From Pseudomonas sp. CCC3.1 (GTDB lineage Bacteria > Pseudomonadota > Gammaproteobacteria > Pseudomonadales > Pseudomonadaceae), in NCBI RefSeq assembly GCF_034347405.1, contig NZ_CP133778.1, positions 5,028,501-5,092,500 on the forward strand: 64,000 bases of DNA, written 5' to 3'. The position numbers were made by a program, and so were the translations under genes. This document shows, one piece after another, positions 15,462-24,611 of this stretch; position 1 is the stretch's first letter, and every line of letters starts with the position of its first letter. The notes beneath the pieces were generated by a model that was not told the origin of the DNA, did not search any database, and was given only the letters and a program-made list of their open reading frames with translations.

Positions 15462-16408
15462 TGCCGTGTTCTTTGGATCTTAAAACGCTCGAAGCCGCCG
15501 CCACCTGGTATGTGCAACTCAATGACGGAACGGTCAGTGAGGCCCGACACCGGGCTTGGCAGGCGTGGCTGCAATCCAGCCCGCAGCATGCGGCGGCTTG
15601 GGCACGCGTCGAAACGCTGCAACAGCAATGGTCGATGATGCCTAAGCAAGCGGCGTTATCCAGCTTGGGCGCCGCTAAGGCGCAGCGCCGCGATGTGTTG
15701 AAAATACTGAGCATGCTGGTGGCCGTGGGGGGCGCTTCATGGCTGGCCGTGGAGCAGGTGCCGTATCGCGCAATGCTCGCTGAGCAACGTACAGGTAGGC
15801 GTGAACGCCGCTCGCTGCGCCTGGATGATGGGTCACAACTGGACATGAACGCCGACACGGCGCTGGATATTCGTTTTGACTCAGAGCAGCGGCATATCCA
15901 GTTGTATCAGGGCGAGATGCTGGTCCAGACCGCCAAAGCCTGGGACCCTCGCCCCTTTGTCGTTCACACCATTGACGGTAGCGTTCGGGCGCTCGGCACC
16001 CGTTTTAGCGTGCGCCAATTGCCCGAGCAAACACGCGTCTGCGTGCTGCAAGCCGCCGTTGAAGTACGCCCGCTTCAGCATGTCGAGCGGCCTGTGCGCC
16101 TAGAGGTCGGGCAGCAAGTCACGTTTGATCGCGATGAAGTCGACGAGATTCAACGCTTGCCTGCCGGGTCGACGGCCTGGGTACAGGGCATGTTGAGCGT
16201 GGACGACTGGCGGCTGGGCGACTTTGTCGAAGCGTTGGGGCGTTATCGCCCAGGCGTGCTGCGCTGCGACCCGGCGGTTCAAGGGTTGAGTATTTCAGGG
16301 GCTTTTCGCATTGATGACACCGACACTGTGCTGCAAAACCTGAGCAAAACCTTGCCGGTCAAGGTGCGCTATATGACGCGTTATTGGGCCAGCATCGAGC
16401 CTGCATGA
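15461..16408 (+). CDS. FecR-type anti-sigma / signal transducer
   Basis: A 315-residue inner-membrane regulator. A cytoplasmic DUF4880-like N-terminus (AATWYVQLNDGTVSEARHRAWQAWL) comes first. One membrane segment lies near residues 84-100 (ILSMLVAVGGASWLAVE). The periplasmic FecR domain has RSLRLDDGSQLDMNADTAL. ATG 15461 overlaps the sigma stop (ATGA-like coupling); a GTG at 15458 is equally possible. It should hold the sigma factor inactive until the loaded receptor contacts it. Confidence 0.88.
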   Translation: MPCSLDLKTLEAAATWYVQLNDGTVSEARHRAWQAWLQSSPQHAAAWARVETLQQQWSMMPKQAALSSLGAAKAQRRDVLKILSMLVAVGGASWLAVEQVPYRAMLAEQRTGRRERRSLRLDDGSQLDMNADTALDIRFDSEQRHIQLYQGEMLVQTAKAWDPRPFVVHTIDGSVRALGTRFSVRQLPEQTRVCVLQAAVEVRPLQHVERPVRLEVGQQVTFDRDEVDEIQRLPAGSTAWVQGMLSVDDWRLGDFVEALGRYRPGVLRCDPAVQGLSISGAFRIDDTDTVLQNLSKTLPVKVRYMTRYWASIEPA

Positions 16409-16442
16409 ACTCAATTCAAAAAAGTGAGCAAACAGCCTTGCT

Positions 16443-16461
16443 GATTTTGATTCTCATCCGT
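16443..16461 (+). promoter_or_regulatory. Weak Fur-like site before the TonB receptor
   Basis: GATTTTGATTCTCATCCGT matches about 11 of 19 Fur consensus positions, 59 bases before the receptor start. It could also be part of the ECF-sigma promoter. Confidence 0.3.
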
Positions 16462-16519
16462 CTTTGACACAAACCGCGAATACAGCGGCTCTCTGCCAGA
16501 CTAACGGAAGGATCACCCG

Positions 16520-18934
16520 ATGCCCCCGCTTCCTCTCAATGCCCCAACAAAGATAACGCGCGCTGTTCGGCTGGCGGTGTTTGGCGCGTCTCTCGCCAGC
16601 CTGTCCGGTCTGGCGCTGATGCCGACCCCAGCGTGTGCGCAAAGCCAGACGGTCTATCAGATTGGCGCAGGCCCGCTGGGCAAGGCGCTGACTCAATTTG
16701 GCGTGCAAGCGGGAGTGACCCTTTCGTTCGACACGGAACAGGCTCGCCACCTCAAAACCGACGGGCTAGAGGGCTCATACAGCGTTGAAGAAGGCCTGGA
16801 GCGCTTGCTCGCCCACAGCGGCCTGCAAGCCGAGCGCCAGAGCAATGGGGGCTATGTGCTGGTTGCTCGCCCGTCCGAAGCCGCACTGGAGTTGGGGGCC
16901 ACTCAAGTCACCACCAACCAGTTGGGGTCGGTTACCGAAGGGACTGGGTCTTACACACCCGGCACCATCGCCACGGCCACGCGTCTGGTGTTAACCCCAC
17001 GAGAAACCCCGCAGTCGATTTCAGTGGTGACCCGTCAGGTGATGGACGATTTCGGGCTCAATTCCATTGATGATGTGATGCGCCACACGCCGGGCATCAC
17101 CGTATCGACCTACGACTCCGAGCGCACCAACTACTATTCACGCGGTTTTTCCATCGTGAATTTTCAATACGATGGCATTCCAACCCTGCGGGACACCCAA
17201 TATTCGGCGGGCCAGACGCTGAGTGACATGGCCATTTATGATCGGGTCGAAGTGCTCAAAGGCGCGACCGGGCTGCTCACCGGTGCGGGCGGCGCAGGCG
17301 GTACCATCAACCTGATTCGTAAAAAGCCCACTGCCGACTTTCAGGGCAACATCGAACTCGGCGCTGGCTCCTGGGACAACTACCGCAGCCAAGTTGACGT
17401 CAGCGGCCCTTTGACCGAAACCGGCAATGTGCGTGGCCGGGCAGTCGCGGCCTACCAGGACAAGCAATCGTTTCTCGACCACTACTCACGCAAGACCGGC
17501 GTGTACTACGGCATTCTTGAAGTTGATCTGGATGAAGACACTCTGCTGACTTTGGGTGCGGACTATCTGGACAGCGATCCAAAAGGCTCAAGCTGGACAG
17601 GCTCTCGTACGGTGTTTGATGCCGTTGGCAACCGTCTGGATGTACCCCGCTCGTTCAACAACGGCCCCAAGTGGAGTTCCTGGGCGCAGTACAGCCGCAC
17701 GGTATTCGCGACCCTCGAACATAACTTTGCCAATGGCTGGGTGACCAAAGCGCAGTACAACCATCAGATCAACGGCTACGACGCACCTTTGGGTTATATC
17801 TCTCAAGACTCTGCTACCGAGAGCTCCATCTGGGCGCAAAAGTACACCGGCAAAACCACCAGTGACAGCCTGGACGTGTACGCTTCGGGGCCGTTTGAAC
17901 TGCTCGGCCGAGAACACCAACTGGTGGTAGGCCAGTCCTTGTCCAATGCCAAATGGAAAGGTAAGGACTACGGCAGAGCCACCTATTTCGACAACTCGTA
18001 CGATTTCTACCAGTGGCATGGTGAAGCCATCGAGCCCGAGTGGAATCAGCCCACCCGCATCAACGACGTTACAACGCGCCAGACGGGCACTTACATCGCC
18101 GGTCGCTTCAGCCTGATGGATGACCTGCACCTGTTGCTGGGCACGCGCGTCGCCAACTACCAAGTCACTGGCACCCGAGACAGCCGGGCAAGCGGTAAAG
18201 TCCTGCCTTATGCAGGCGCGGTGTACGACCTCAACGACAACTTCTCCGCCTACACCAGCTACACCGAGATTTTCCAGCCGCACACCGAATACCTGGACCG
18301 TACCCGCAAAATGCTGGAGCCCAACGAAGGCAAGAACTATGAGCTGGGCATCAAGGGCGAATTTTACGGAGGCCGCCTGAACACCAGCCTCGCCTATTTC
18401 GAAGTGCATGAAAACAACCGGCCGATACAAGACACACTCTTCAACGCGATTCCAGGCAACGACATTGCGTACCTGTCTGCCAAGACTAAAACCAAAGGTT
18501 ACGAAGCAGAGATTTCCGGCGAACTTAGCCCTGGCTGGCAGTTGCAAGCAGGCTACACACACAAAATTGCCCGCGAGAACGACACTGACGAAAAAGTCTC
18601 GACCTGGGAGCCGCAAGACCAATTGAGTTTCTACAGCAGCTACAAACTCAAGGGTAACCTAGACAAACTCACTCTCGGCGGCGGCGCACGCTGGCAGAGT
18701 GCTGGATGGCAGACGCTGTACAACAGCGGCAAAAGAAGCTCGGAAAAATTCACCCAAGACCCGTACTGGCTCGTGGACTTGATGGCGCGCTATCAACTCA
18801 CCGAGAACCTGTCAGCGACCTTCAACGTCAACAACCTGTTCGACAAGGTGTATTACACCAATATCGGCTTCTATACCTCGGCCTACTACGGCGACCCGCG
18901 CAACGTAATGGTCACCACGCGCTGGGATTTCTAA
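16520..18934 (+). CDS. TonB-dependent siderophore receptor with signalling domain
   Basis: An 804-residue outer-membrane transducer. It has a signal peptide (1-40, ending ACAQ) and a secretin/TonB N-terminal signalling domain (about 45-110, IGAGPLGKALTQFGVQAG). The plug domain (about 155-270) has ETPQSISVVTRQVMDD, VEVLKGATGLLTG and GGAGGTINLIRKKP. A 22-strand barrel follows and ends in TTRWDF. The signalling domain pairs it with the upstream FecI/FecR proteins. It resembles FpvA/FhuE/FoxA-type receptors. The siderophore cannot be named from sequence, and no siderophore biosynthesis genes are nearby, so use of a foreign siderophore is likely. Confidence 0.9.
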   Translation: MPPLPLNAPTKITRAVRLAVFGASLASLSGLALMPTPACAQSQTVYQIGAGPLGKALTQFGVQAGVTLSFDTEQARHLKTDGLEGSYSVEEGLERLLAHSGLQAERQSNGGYVLVARPSEAALELGATQVTTNQLGSVTEGTGSYTPGTIATATRLVLTPRETPQSISVVTRQVMDDFGLNSIDDVMRHTPGITVSTYDSERTNYYSRGFSIVNFQYDGIPTLRDTQYSAGQTLSDMAIYDRVEVLKGATGLLTGAGGAGGTINLIRKKPTADFQGNIELGAGSWDNYRSQVDVSGPLTETGNVRGRAVAAYQDKQSFLDHYSRKTGVYYGILEVDLDEDTLLTLGADYLDSDPKGSSWTGSRTVFDAVGNRLDVPRSFNNGPKWSSWAQYSRTVFATLEHNFANGWVTKAQYNHQINGYDAPLGYISQDSATESSIWAQKYTGKTTSDSLDVYASGPFELLGREHQLVVGQSLSNAKWKGKDYGRATYFDNSYDFYQWHGEAIEPEWNQPTRINDVTTRQTGTYIAGRFSLMDDLHLLLGTRVANYQVTGTRDSRASGKVLPYAGAVYDLNDNFSAYTSYTEIFQPHTEYLDRTRKMLEPNEGKNYELGIKGEFYGGRLNTSLAYFEVHENNRPIQDTLFNAIPGNDIAYLSAKTKTKGYEAEISGELSPGWQLQAGYTHKIARENDTDEKVSTWEPQDQLSFYSSYKLKGNLDKLTLGGGARWQSAGWQTLYNSGKRSSEKFTQDPYWLVDLMARYQLTENLSATFNVNNLFDKVYYTNIGFYTSAYYGDPRNVMVTTRWDF

Positions 18935-18950
18935 CCCCCTGCGCAACCTG

Positions 18951-19001
18951 CCTCGCGGTCTTTAAACAATCAAAAGATCGCGAGGCACGCTCGCTACAGA
19001 T
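18951..19001. repeat. Partial REP palindrome
   Basis: TGCCTCGCGGTCTTT and AAAAGATCGCGAGGCACGCTCGCTACAG form an imperfect palindrome related to the GAGCGAGCTTGCTCGCGATC family found elsewhere in the window. It lacks the outer left arm. It lies just after the receptor stop and may act as its terminator. Confidence 0.6.
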
Positions 19002-19163
19002 GACCTCACGTCATCTACCCCCTGATGATCCATCCTTTGTCAGCCTCCTGTGCCATGCCTTCTAATGGTTGAAAGCAAAGTGACTTCGGTGCCGTTAGCC
19101 GTGCCGCCGCGCGTTGTTTGATTCAACCCGTACTTTGCACCTGATCGCTTGAAGGGACCCACC

Positions 19164-20516
19164 ATGATTTTGGGAAGAACACGTGAAAGCTGGTACACCC
19201 ATTACCCGCTGATTCGCCACCTGGTAGCGCTGCAACCCACCACGTGGTTTAACCCCGGCGTGACGCCGGTCGCACAAGCCATCGGCGATGTGGGGCTGAC
19301 TGCCGCTGACGTTGCCGATGCCAGCGCTCGGCTGAACCGCTTTGCGGCTTACCTGCAACGTGCGTTTCCCGAGACCGTCGCCAACAACGGCATTATCGAG
19401 TCGGACATTGTGCCGATCCCGCATCTGCAGCACGTGCTGAGCGAGCGCTATGACCAGCCCCTGCCCGGTGCAATGTGGCTCAAGCGTGACAGCCATCTGC
19501 CAATTTCGGGCTCGATAAAAGCGCGTGGCGGGATCTACGAAGTGCTCAAGCACGCCGAAGACCTGGCGCTGGCTGCTGAGTTGTTAACCCTCGATGACGA
19601 CTACGCATTGCTCGACAGCGACAAAGCGCGGGCCTTTTTTGGGCAGTACAAAATTGCCGTCGGCTCGACGGGCAACCTCGGCATGTCGATTGGCATCATG
19701 GGCGCCGCACTGGGCTTTCAGGTCACGGTGCACATGTCGGCCGATGCGCGGCAATGGAAAAAAGACACGCTGCGTTGCCATGGCGTGGAGGTCATTGAAT
19801 ACGCCTCTGATTACAGCGTGGCGGTTGCTCAGGGCCGCCAGCAGGCAGAGGCCGATCCGACCTGCCATTTCGTCGACGATGAAAACTCGGTCAACCTGTT
19901 CCTCGGTTACTCGGTGGCCGCCGAGCGTCTGAAAACGCAGTTGGCGACAGCCAACATCACCGTAGACGCGCAACATCCCTTGTTCGTGTACCTGCCTTGC
20001 GGAGTGGGCGGCGCGCCGGGTGGCGTGGCCTTCGGCTTGAAGTTGGCATTCGGTGATGCCGTGCATTGCATCTTCGCCGAACCGACGCACTCACCGTGCA
20101 TGCTGCTGGGCGTCTACACCGGGCTGCATGACGAAGTCAGCGTGCAGGACTTCGGCATTGATAACGTGACGGCGGCTGATGGTCTGGCCGTAGGCCGCGC
20201 GTCAGGTTTTGTCGGCAAAGCCATGCAACGTTTACTGGATGGTTTTTACACCGTCAGTGACGACGAAATGTACAGCTTGCTGGCCCTGATGGAGCGCCAC
20301 GAAGGATTGCGCCTTGAGCCTTCGGCGTTAGCGGGCGTGCCCGGAATTGCCAGGGTACTGGCTGACCAGCAAGGCTATTGGCAGCGCGCAGGTCTTAACC
20401 TTCAGAACTGGGCGCAAGCCACGCATCTGGTGTGGGCAACCGGCGGCAGCATGGTACCTGGCGAGGAGATGGACGCGTACCTGGCCAAGGGCCGTGAGTT
20501 GCTGAGCAAGGGCTGA
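19164..20516 (+). CDS. dsdA: D-serine dehydratase (D-serine ammonia-lyase)
   Basis: A 450-residue PLP enzyme converting D-serine to pyruvate and ammonia. Family landmarks are HLPISGSIKARGG with the PLP lysine, VGSTGNLGMSIGIMGAALGF for phosphate and substrate contacts, and LPCGVGGAPGGVAFGLKL. ATG 19164 follows a GAAGGGA site. The length agrees with E. coli DsdA (442). The LysR regulator follows at once. No DsdX-type transporter is adjacent, so uptake must come from elsewhere. Confidence 0.93.
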   Translation: MILGRTRESWYTHYPLIRHLVALQPTTWFNPGVTPVAQAIGDVGLTAADVADASARLNRFAAYLQRAFPETVANNGIIESDIVPIPHLQHVLSERYDQPLPGAMWLKRDSHLPISGSIKARGGIYEVLKHAEDLALAAELLTLDDDYALLDSDKARAFFGQYKIAVGSTGNLGMSIGIMGAALGFQVTVHMSADARQWKKDTLRCHGVEVIEYASDYSVAVAQGRQQAEADPTCHFVDDENSVNLFLGYSVAAERLKTQLATANITVDAQHPLFVYLPCGVGGAPGGVAFGLKLAFGDAVHCIFAEPTHSPCMLLGVYTGLHDEVSVQDFGIDNVTAADGLAVGRASGFVGKAMQRLLDGFYTVSDDEMYSLLALMERHEGLRLEPSALAGVPGIARVLADQQGYWQRAGLNLQNWAQATHLVWATGGSMVPGEEMDAYLAKGRELLSKG

Positions 20517-20590
20517 TTCAAGCGCAAAACCGGATGTGGCAAGATGCACCGTTTGCCACTTCCGGAATGTTTAGCCTAGGGAAAACTGCC

Positions 20591-21535
20591 GTGCTCAACC
20601 TTCCTCCGCGTATCAGTTCCAGGCTCAACAGCAGCCAGTTTGCCAACCTGCACACCTTTCTGGTCGCCGCCCAGCACCTGAGCTTTGCCCGCGCCGCGCA
20701 AGAACTGTGCGTCACCGCCAGCGCCGTGAGCCACCGCATCAGCCGACTGGAAACGGCGCTGTCGATGAAACTGTTTGAGCGTCTGACCCGACAGATCAGC
20801 CTGACTGACGAAGGCAAACGCATTTTCGAGATTCTGCAAAGCGCGATGGGCGAACTGTCCGAAGCGCTGGAACCGTCATCACAGGCCGAAATTGCCGGGT
20901 CCATCGCGCTGTATGTCAGGCCTTCGATCGCTCAATGCTGGCTGGTGCCGCGGCTGGCGGACTTCATCGACCGTTACCCCTTGGTTTCACTCGACCTGCG
21001 GGTCGGCAATGACAACATCGATTTTCGCACCCGCAAAATCGACTTGGCCCTGTACTACGCCAATGGCGAATTCCCCGGCCTCACCAGCTACCGCTTGATG
21101 CAAGAACGTCTGGCCCCGGTGTGCAGCCCTGAATATGCGCAACGTCATGGCCTGCAAGAAAACCCGGACAACCTGCGGCACTGCACCACCCTGCACGACT
21201 CGCTGGCCTGGGACCACGCCGCCTTTGATGCCGAATGGTCATTGTGGGCCGAGCAGCACCACCTGCTCGCGGCATTGCCCAAACGGACCCTGACCTTCGA
21301 CCGCTCCGACCTGAGCGTAACCGCCGCCATAAACCACGCGGGCATTGCCATCGGTCGTCAGCAACTGGTGCAAAAGCGTGTAGATCGCGGCGAACTGGTG
21401 CTGCCTTTCGGCGGTTTCAGCCAGTGCGGCCCTTACGACTATTACCTGGTACACCCGCCGCTGAACGCCATTGCGAAACGCTTGCAGGTGTTTATGAATT
21501 GGTTGCGTGAATGTGCGCAAGAAACAGCCTTCTAG
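20591..21535 (+). CDS. dsdC: LysR-type activator DsdC
   Basis: A 314-residue LysR regulator with an N-terminal helix-turn-helix (SFARAAQELCVTASAVSHRISRLE). The effector domain contains YVRPSIAQCWLVPRLADF and RVGNDNIDFR, a strong match to E. coli DsdC. GTG 20591 is preferred for its AGGGAAA site and the right length; an ATG at 20567 is an alternative. In E. coli dsdC is divergent from dsdXA; here it lies downstream in the same direction, so it may be co-transcribed with the gene it controls. Confidence 0.88.
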   Translation: MLNLPPRISSRLNSSQFANLHTFLVAAQHLSFARAAQELCVTASAVSHRISRLETALSMKLFERLTRQISLTDEGKRIFEILQSAMGELSEALEPSSQAEIAGSIALYVRPSIAQCWLVPRLADFIDRYPLVSLDLRVGNDNIDFRTRKIDLALYYANGEFPGLTSYRLMQERLAPVCSPEYAQRHGLQENPDNLRHCTTLHDSLAWDHAAFDAEWSLWAEQHHLLAALPKRTLTFDRSDLSVTAAINHAGIAIGRQQLVQKRVDRGELVLPFGGFSQCGPYDYYLVHPPLNAIAKRLQVFMNWLRECAQETAF

Positions 21536-21551
21536 GGGCCAAAAATCGCAC

Positions 21552-21582
21552 AAAAAAAACGCCCCAATCGGGGCGTTTTTTA
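21552..21582. terminator. Bidirectional terminator
   Basis: AAAAAACGCCCC AATC GGGGCGTTTTTT: an 8-base or longer GC stem with an A-run before and a T-run after, serving dsdC on the plus strand and the OprD-like gene on the minus strand. Confidence 0.9.
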
Positions 21583-21617
21583 TTCAGATGTCCGGCCTGT
21601 CTGTCAGGCCAGTCGCA

Positions 21618-22901
21618 TCAGAAAATGCTGATTGGGTAATCAACAAATACACGGACTTCGTTGCCGCCGACGTTGTAGTCGCTGGCGCTGCTGGAAACGC
21701 GCAACCACGAACCACGCAGACGCACGCTCAGGTCTTTAACCGGACCGCTTTGTACAACGTACTTGGCCTGGTTGAAGATTTCGCGCTCGGTACCACGGCC
21801 ATCGCCTGAACCATCGTCGATGTTGCTGCCACGAACGTAGGCAATGTTGTAGGTCAGGCCCGGAATACCAACGGCACCGAAGTCGAAACCATAACCCAAC
21901 TGCCAGGAACGCTCGTCTTTGCCGTTGAAGTCAGACCAGTAGGAGTTAGCCAGCAGGATGGTGTTACCGCCATCACCCACACCGTTCGCATTGCGGTAGC
22001 CGCCGTACGGGTAGCCGATTTCGCCCGTGCTGCTCTGGTAGGCCAGAACCACCGAGTGCGCGCCGAAAGCGTAGGTAGTTGCCAGGCTCCAGATTTTGTT
22101 GTCTGTGCCGTTAACCTGCAGCACGTCACGCGCGTAGTCAGAATCTACGTGGGTACGGTAGCCGTTGAAGTCAAACGTCAGGGACTGTTTGTCTTGCAGC
22201 GGCAGCACGTAGGTCATGCCCAGGTATTGCTTGCGCAGCACGTCTTCCATCTCGGAGCCGTACAACGAGGCCGAGAAGTTGTCGGTGAACTTGTAGCTGC
22301 CGCCGAACACGTTGATGCTTTTCAGATCACCGCTGTCACGGCCTTCAGCGCTTTTACGCGATTCGGCAGTGAAACGACCGACGTTGACTTCCAGACCGTT
22401 GATCTCTTTGGAGGTCAACAGCGTACCGGTGTAGCTTTCTGGCATCAGACGCGAGTTGTCGTACATCAGTACTGGCAGAGCAGGCATTTGATCGCCGTAC
22501 TTCAGCACGGTGTTCGACACCCGGAACTTCACAGCAGCGCCCGCTTTGGCGATGTCGCTGGCCGCTTTGCCGTCAGCGTCTTGCTTGAAGAAGTCGATGC
22601 CGCCTGCGCCGCTGCGGCCCTTGCCGCCGTCCAGACGCAATGCGTAGATGCCGAAAGCATCCACACCCACGCCAACGGTGCCTTGGGTGAAGCCCGAGGT
22701 GAACGTGCCGAGGAAGCCTTGGCCCCATTCAGCTTTGTCTTGCTTGTGGTCTTTGTAGTCACGGCTGATGTAGGCGTTGCGCGCCAATACATTGAGGTGG
22801 CTGTCTTCTACAAAGCCTTTTGCGTCAGCTTGATCGTTAGCCATGGCTTGGGTAGCACTGAGTACGCCCAGAGCGAGTAGACCTATCCGTTTGTTTAACA
22901 T
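21618..22901 (-). CDS. OprD-family outer-membrane porin
   Basis: A 427-residue porin. A signal peptide (1-20, ATQAMAND) is followed by the OprD opening FVEDSHLNVLARNAYISRDYKD. Typical internal segments are EWGQGFLGTFTSGFTQGTVGVG and QAKYVVQSGPVKDLSVRLR, and the protein ends in aromatic Phe (YPISIF). ATG 22901 follows AGGAAAATAAA; the frame to 22955 is an upstream extension. OprD-family channels take up amino acids or small carboxylates, but the substrate cannot be read from sequence. It lies downstream of aguA, separated from it by a terminator. Confidence 0.9.
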   Translation of the reverse strand: MLNKRIGLLALGVLSATQAMANDQADAKGFVEDSHLNVLARNAYISRDYKDHKQDKAEWGQGFLGTFTSGFTQGTVGVGVDAFGIYALRLDGGKGRSGAGGIDFFKQDADGKAASDIAKAGAAVKFRVSNTVLKYGDQMPALPVLMYDNSRLMPESYTGTLLTSKEINGLEVNVGRFTAESRKSAEGRDSGDLKSINVFGGSYKFTDNFSASLYGSEMEDVLRKQYLGMTYVLPLQDKQSLTFDFNGYRTHVDSDYARDVLQVNGTDNKIWSLATTYAFGAHSVVLAYQSSTGEIGYPYGGYRNANGVGDGGNTILLANSYWSDFNGKDERSWQLGYGFDFGAVGIPGLTYNIAYVRGSNIDDGSGDGRGTEREIFNQAKYVVQSGPVKDLSVRLRGSWLRVSSSASDYNVGGNEVRVFVDYPISIF

Positions 22902-22980
22902 TTTATTTTCCTTATTTCTGAATAGAGACGCGCTGTGGGTATCAAGCTGAAACATTGAGTGGTGGTTGCTTCACATAAAC

Positions 22981-23018
22981 AAAAAAAGACCCTTACGAGA
23001 CTCCGTAAGGGTCTTTTC
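22981..23018 (-). terminator. Rho-independent terminator after aguA
   Basis: On the minus strand, GACCCTTACGGAGTCTCGTAAGGGTC forms a 10-base stem followed by seven T. It separates aguA from the porin gene, which therefore needs its own promoter. Confidence 0.88.
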
Positions 23019-23194
23019 AAAAAGTTGGTGCATGGCTTATCGCCACAGGCGTTGATGCGGATCCTAGCCGTCGTTAAGGCAAGGTGTCAATTTCGTGAAA
23101 ATTTTGTTAAGTACCCACAATTTCCATACCGTTGATCCACTCGCCAGCTTTTACTCCCAGCAACCATTCAGTCCGCAGGCTGGAGCTGAATCGA

Positions 23195-24301
23195 TTAGGC
23201 TTTGCGCGGCGCGGGTTGCTGCTGGGTCAGGCAGTGGATGTTGCCACCGCCCAACAGCAATTCACGGCCCGGCACCATCACCACTTCGTGTTGCGGGAAG
23301 AGGGTTTGCAGGATGACCTTGGCTTGCGCATCCATCGGGTCGTCAAAACTTGGGGCAATGATGCCGCCGTTGACGATCAGGAAGTTCACGTAAGACCCGG
23401 CCAGACGCTCCGACGGGTTGCGGTCTTGGCTACCGGCGACTTTGTCCACGCCATCGCATTCTTCCTGGGTGGCATGCATCGGCCCCGGAATCGGCATTTT
23501 GTGCACCACAAAAGGACGGCCCTTGGCATCGGTGCTGGCGGCCAGAACGTTCATCGCTTCATGGCAACGCACGTAATTCGGGTCGCGCTCGTCGTCGGTC
23601 CAGGCCAGCAACACTTCGCCTGGTGCGACGTAGCAGCAGAAGTTATCCACATGGCCGTCGGTTTCATCGTTGAACAGGCCGTCCGGCAGCCAGATGATCT
23701 TATCCACAGCCAGATGCGCGCGCAGGACGTCTTCAATCTCTTCACGAGACAGGTGCGGGTTGCGATTGCGGTTCATCAGGCATTCAGCCGTGGTGATCAG
23801 CGTGCCTTCGCCATCGACGTGGATCGAACCGCCTTCAAGCACAAAACCTTCGGTGTGATAGCGCGCAGAACGCTCTATTTCAAGGATTTTGCCGCCCACT
23901 TGTTGATCGCGATTCCAGGGGAAGTACAGACCGCCGTCAAAGCCACCCCACGCGTTGAAGTCCCAGTTCACACCCCGAACGTCGCCGCTGTCGTTGATCA
24001 CGAATGTCGGCCCGCTGTCACGCACCCAGGCATCATCGCTGGAGATCTCAACCACACGGATATTCGGCACATCGAGTTGCGCACGGGCATTTTCGTATTG
24101 CGCAGCCGACACCCCGACGGTCACCGGTTCAAAACGAGCGATGGCCTTGGCCACGGCCGCGTGCGCTGCCTGCGCGGGCTTGCCGCCGAGCCGCCAGTTG
24201 TCCGGGCGCTCAGGCCAGATCATCCAGACTTGAGTCTGTGGCGCCCATTCAGCGGGCATGTGGAAGCCGTCAGCGCGGGGCGTGCTGTGCAAAGTAGTCA
24301 T
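23195..24301 (-). CDS. aguA: Agmatine deiminase
   Basis: A 368-residue enzyme that hydrolyses agmatine to N-carbamoylputrescine and ammonia. It has the guanidino-group-modifying fold: WMIWPERPDNWR near the start, DDAWVRDSGPTF, the His of DETDGHVDNFCCY, and the nucleophile Cys near the C-terminus in GGGNIHCLTQQQP. The length equals that of P. aeruginosa AguA. The usual partner aguB (N-carbamoylputrescine amidase) is not adjacent. An inverted repeat lies upstream. Confidence 0.93.
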   Translation of the reverse strand: MTTLHSTPRADGFHMPAEWAPQTQVWMIWPERPDNWRLGGKPAQAAHAAVAKAIARFEPVTVGVSAAQYENARAQLDVPNIRVVEISSDDAWVRDSGPTFVINDSGDVRGVNWDFNAWGGFDGGLYFPWNRDQQVGGKILEIERSARYHTEGFVLEGGSIHVDGEGTLITTAECLMNRNRNPHLSREEIEDVLRAHLAVDKIIWLPDGLFNDETDGHVDNFCCYVAPGEVLLAWTDDERDPNYVRCHEAMNVLAASTDAKGRPFVVHKMPIPGPMHATQEECDGVDKVAGSQDRNPSERLAGSYVNFLIVNGGIIAPSFDDPMDAQAKVILQTLFPQHEVVMVPGRELLLGGGNIHCLTQQQPAPRKA

Positions 24302-24460
24302 AACCGTCAGGACTCCAGGGAACCGTCGAAGAGGTGAATGGGATCATAAAAAAGCCAGACCGCAAACGGATGACAGCGGTCTGTATTGCGTTAACGCAGA
24401 ACGCCTTTATATCCGATAAATATCCACAATAAAATCCATTAATCGCATACAAATCGCTAA

Positions 24461-24492
24461 ATATCGATTTAAAAACAGATATAAATCGATAT
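24461..24492. promoter_or_regulatory. AT-rich inverted repeat upstream of aguA and rmlB
   Basis: ATATCGATTT (24461-24470) and AAATCGATAT (24483-24492) are perfect 10-base arms around a 12-base spacer, with another AAATCG nearby at 24451. They sit in a 310-base gene-free, AT-rich divergent region between aguA and rmlB. An operator is likely; the regulator is unknown. No other feature is seen in the interval. Confidence 0.45.
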
Positions 24493-24611
24493 AAAAACCA
24501 AAGCTTCTGATTTTCCTACAGTTTAAGCAGCGTTTTCCCGACCATTCCCACTTGCGCCTCACTGCGCAGCGCCACATGATTTAAGTCCGTCCGGGAATAG
24601 GGAATATCCAC

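Noticed and set aside
23132..24337. Long plus-strand frame of 401 codons opposite aguA
   Set aside because: It mirrors the third-position GC pattern of aguA, which has all catalytic motifs; the antisense product resembles nothing and is rich in His/Arg/Val as typical for shadows.
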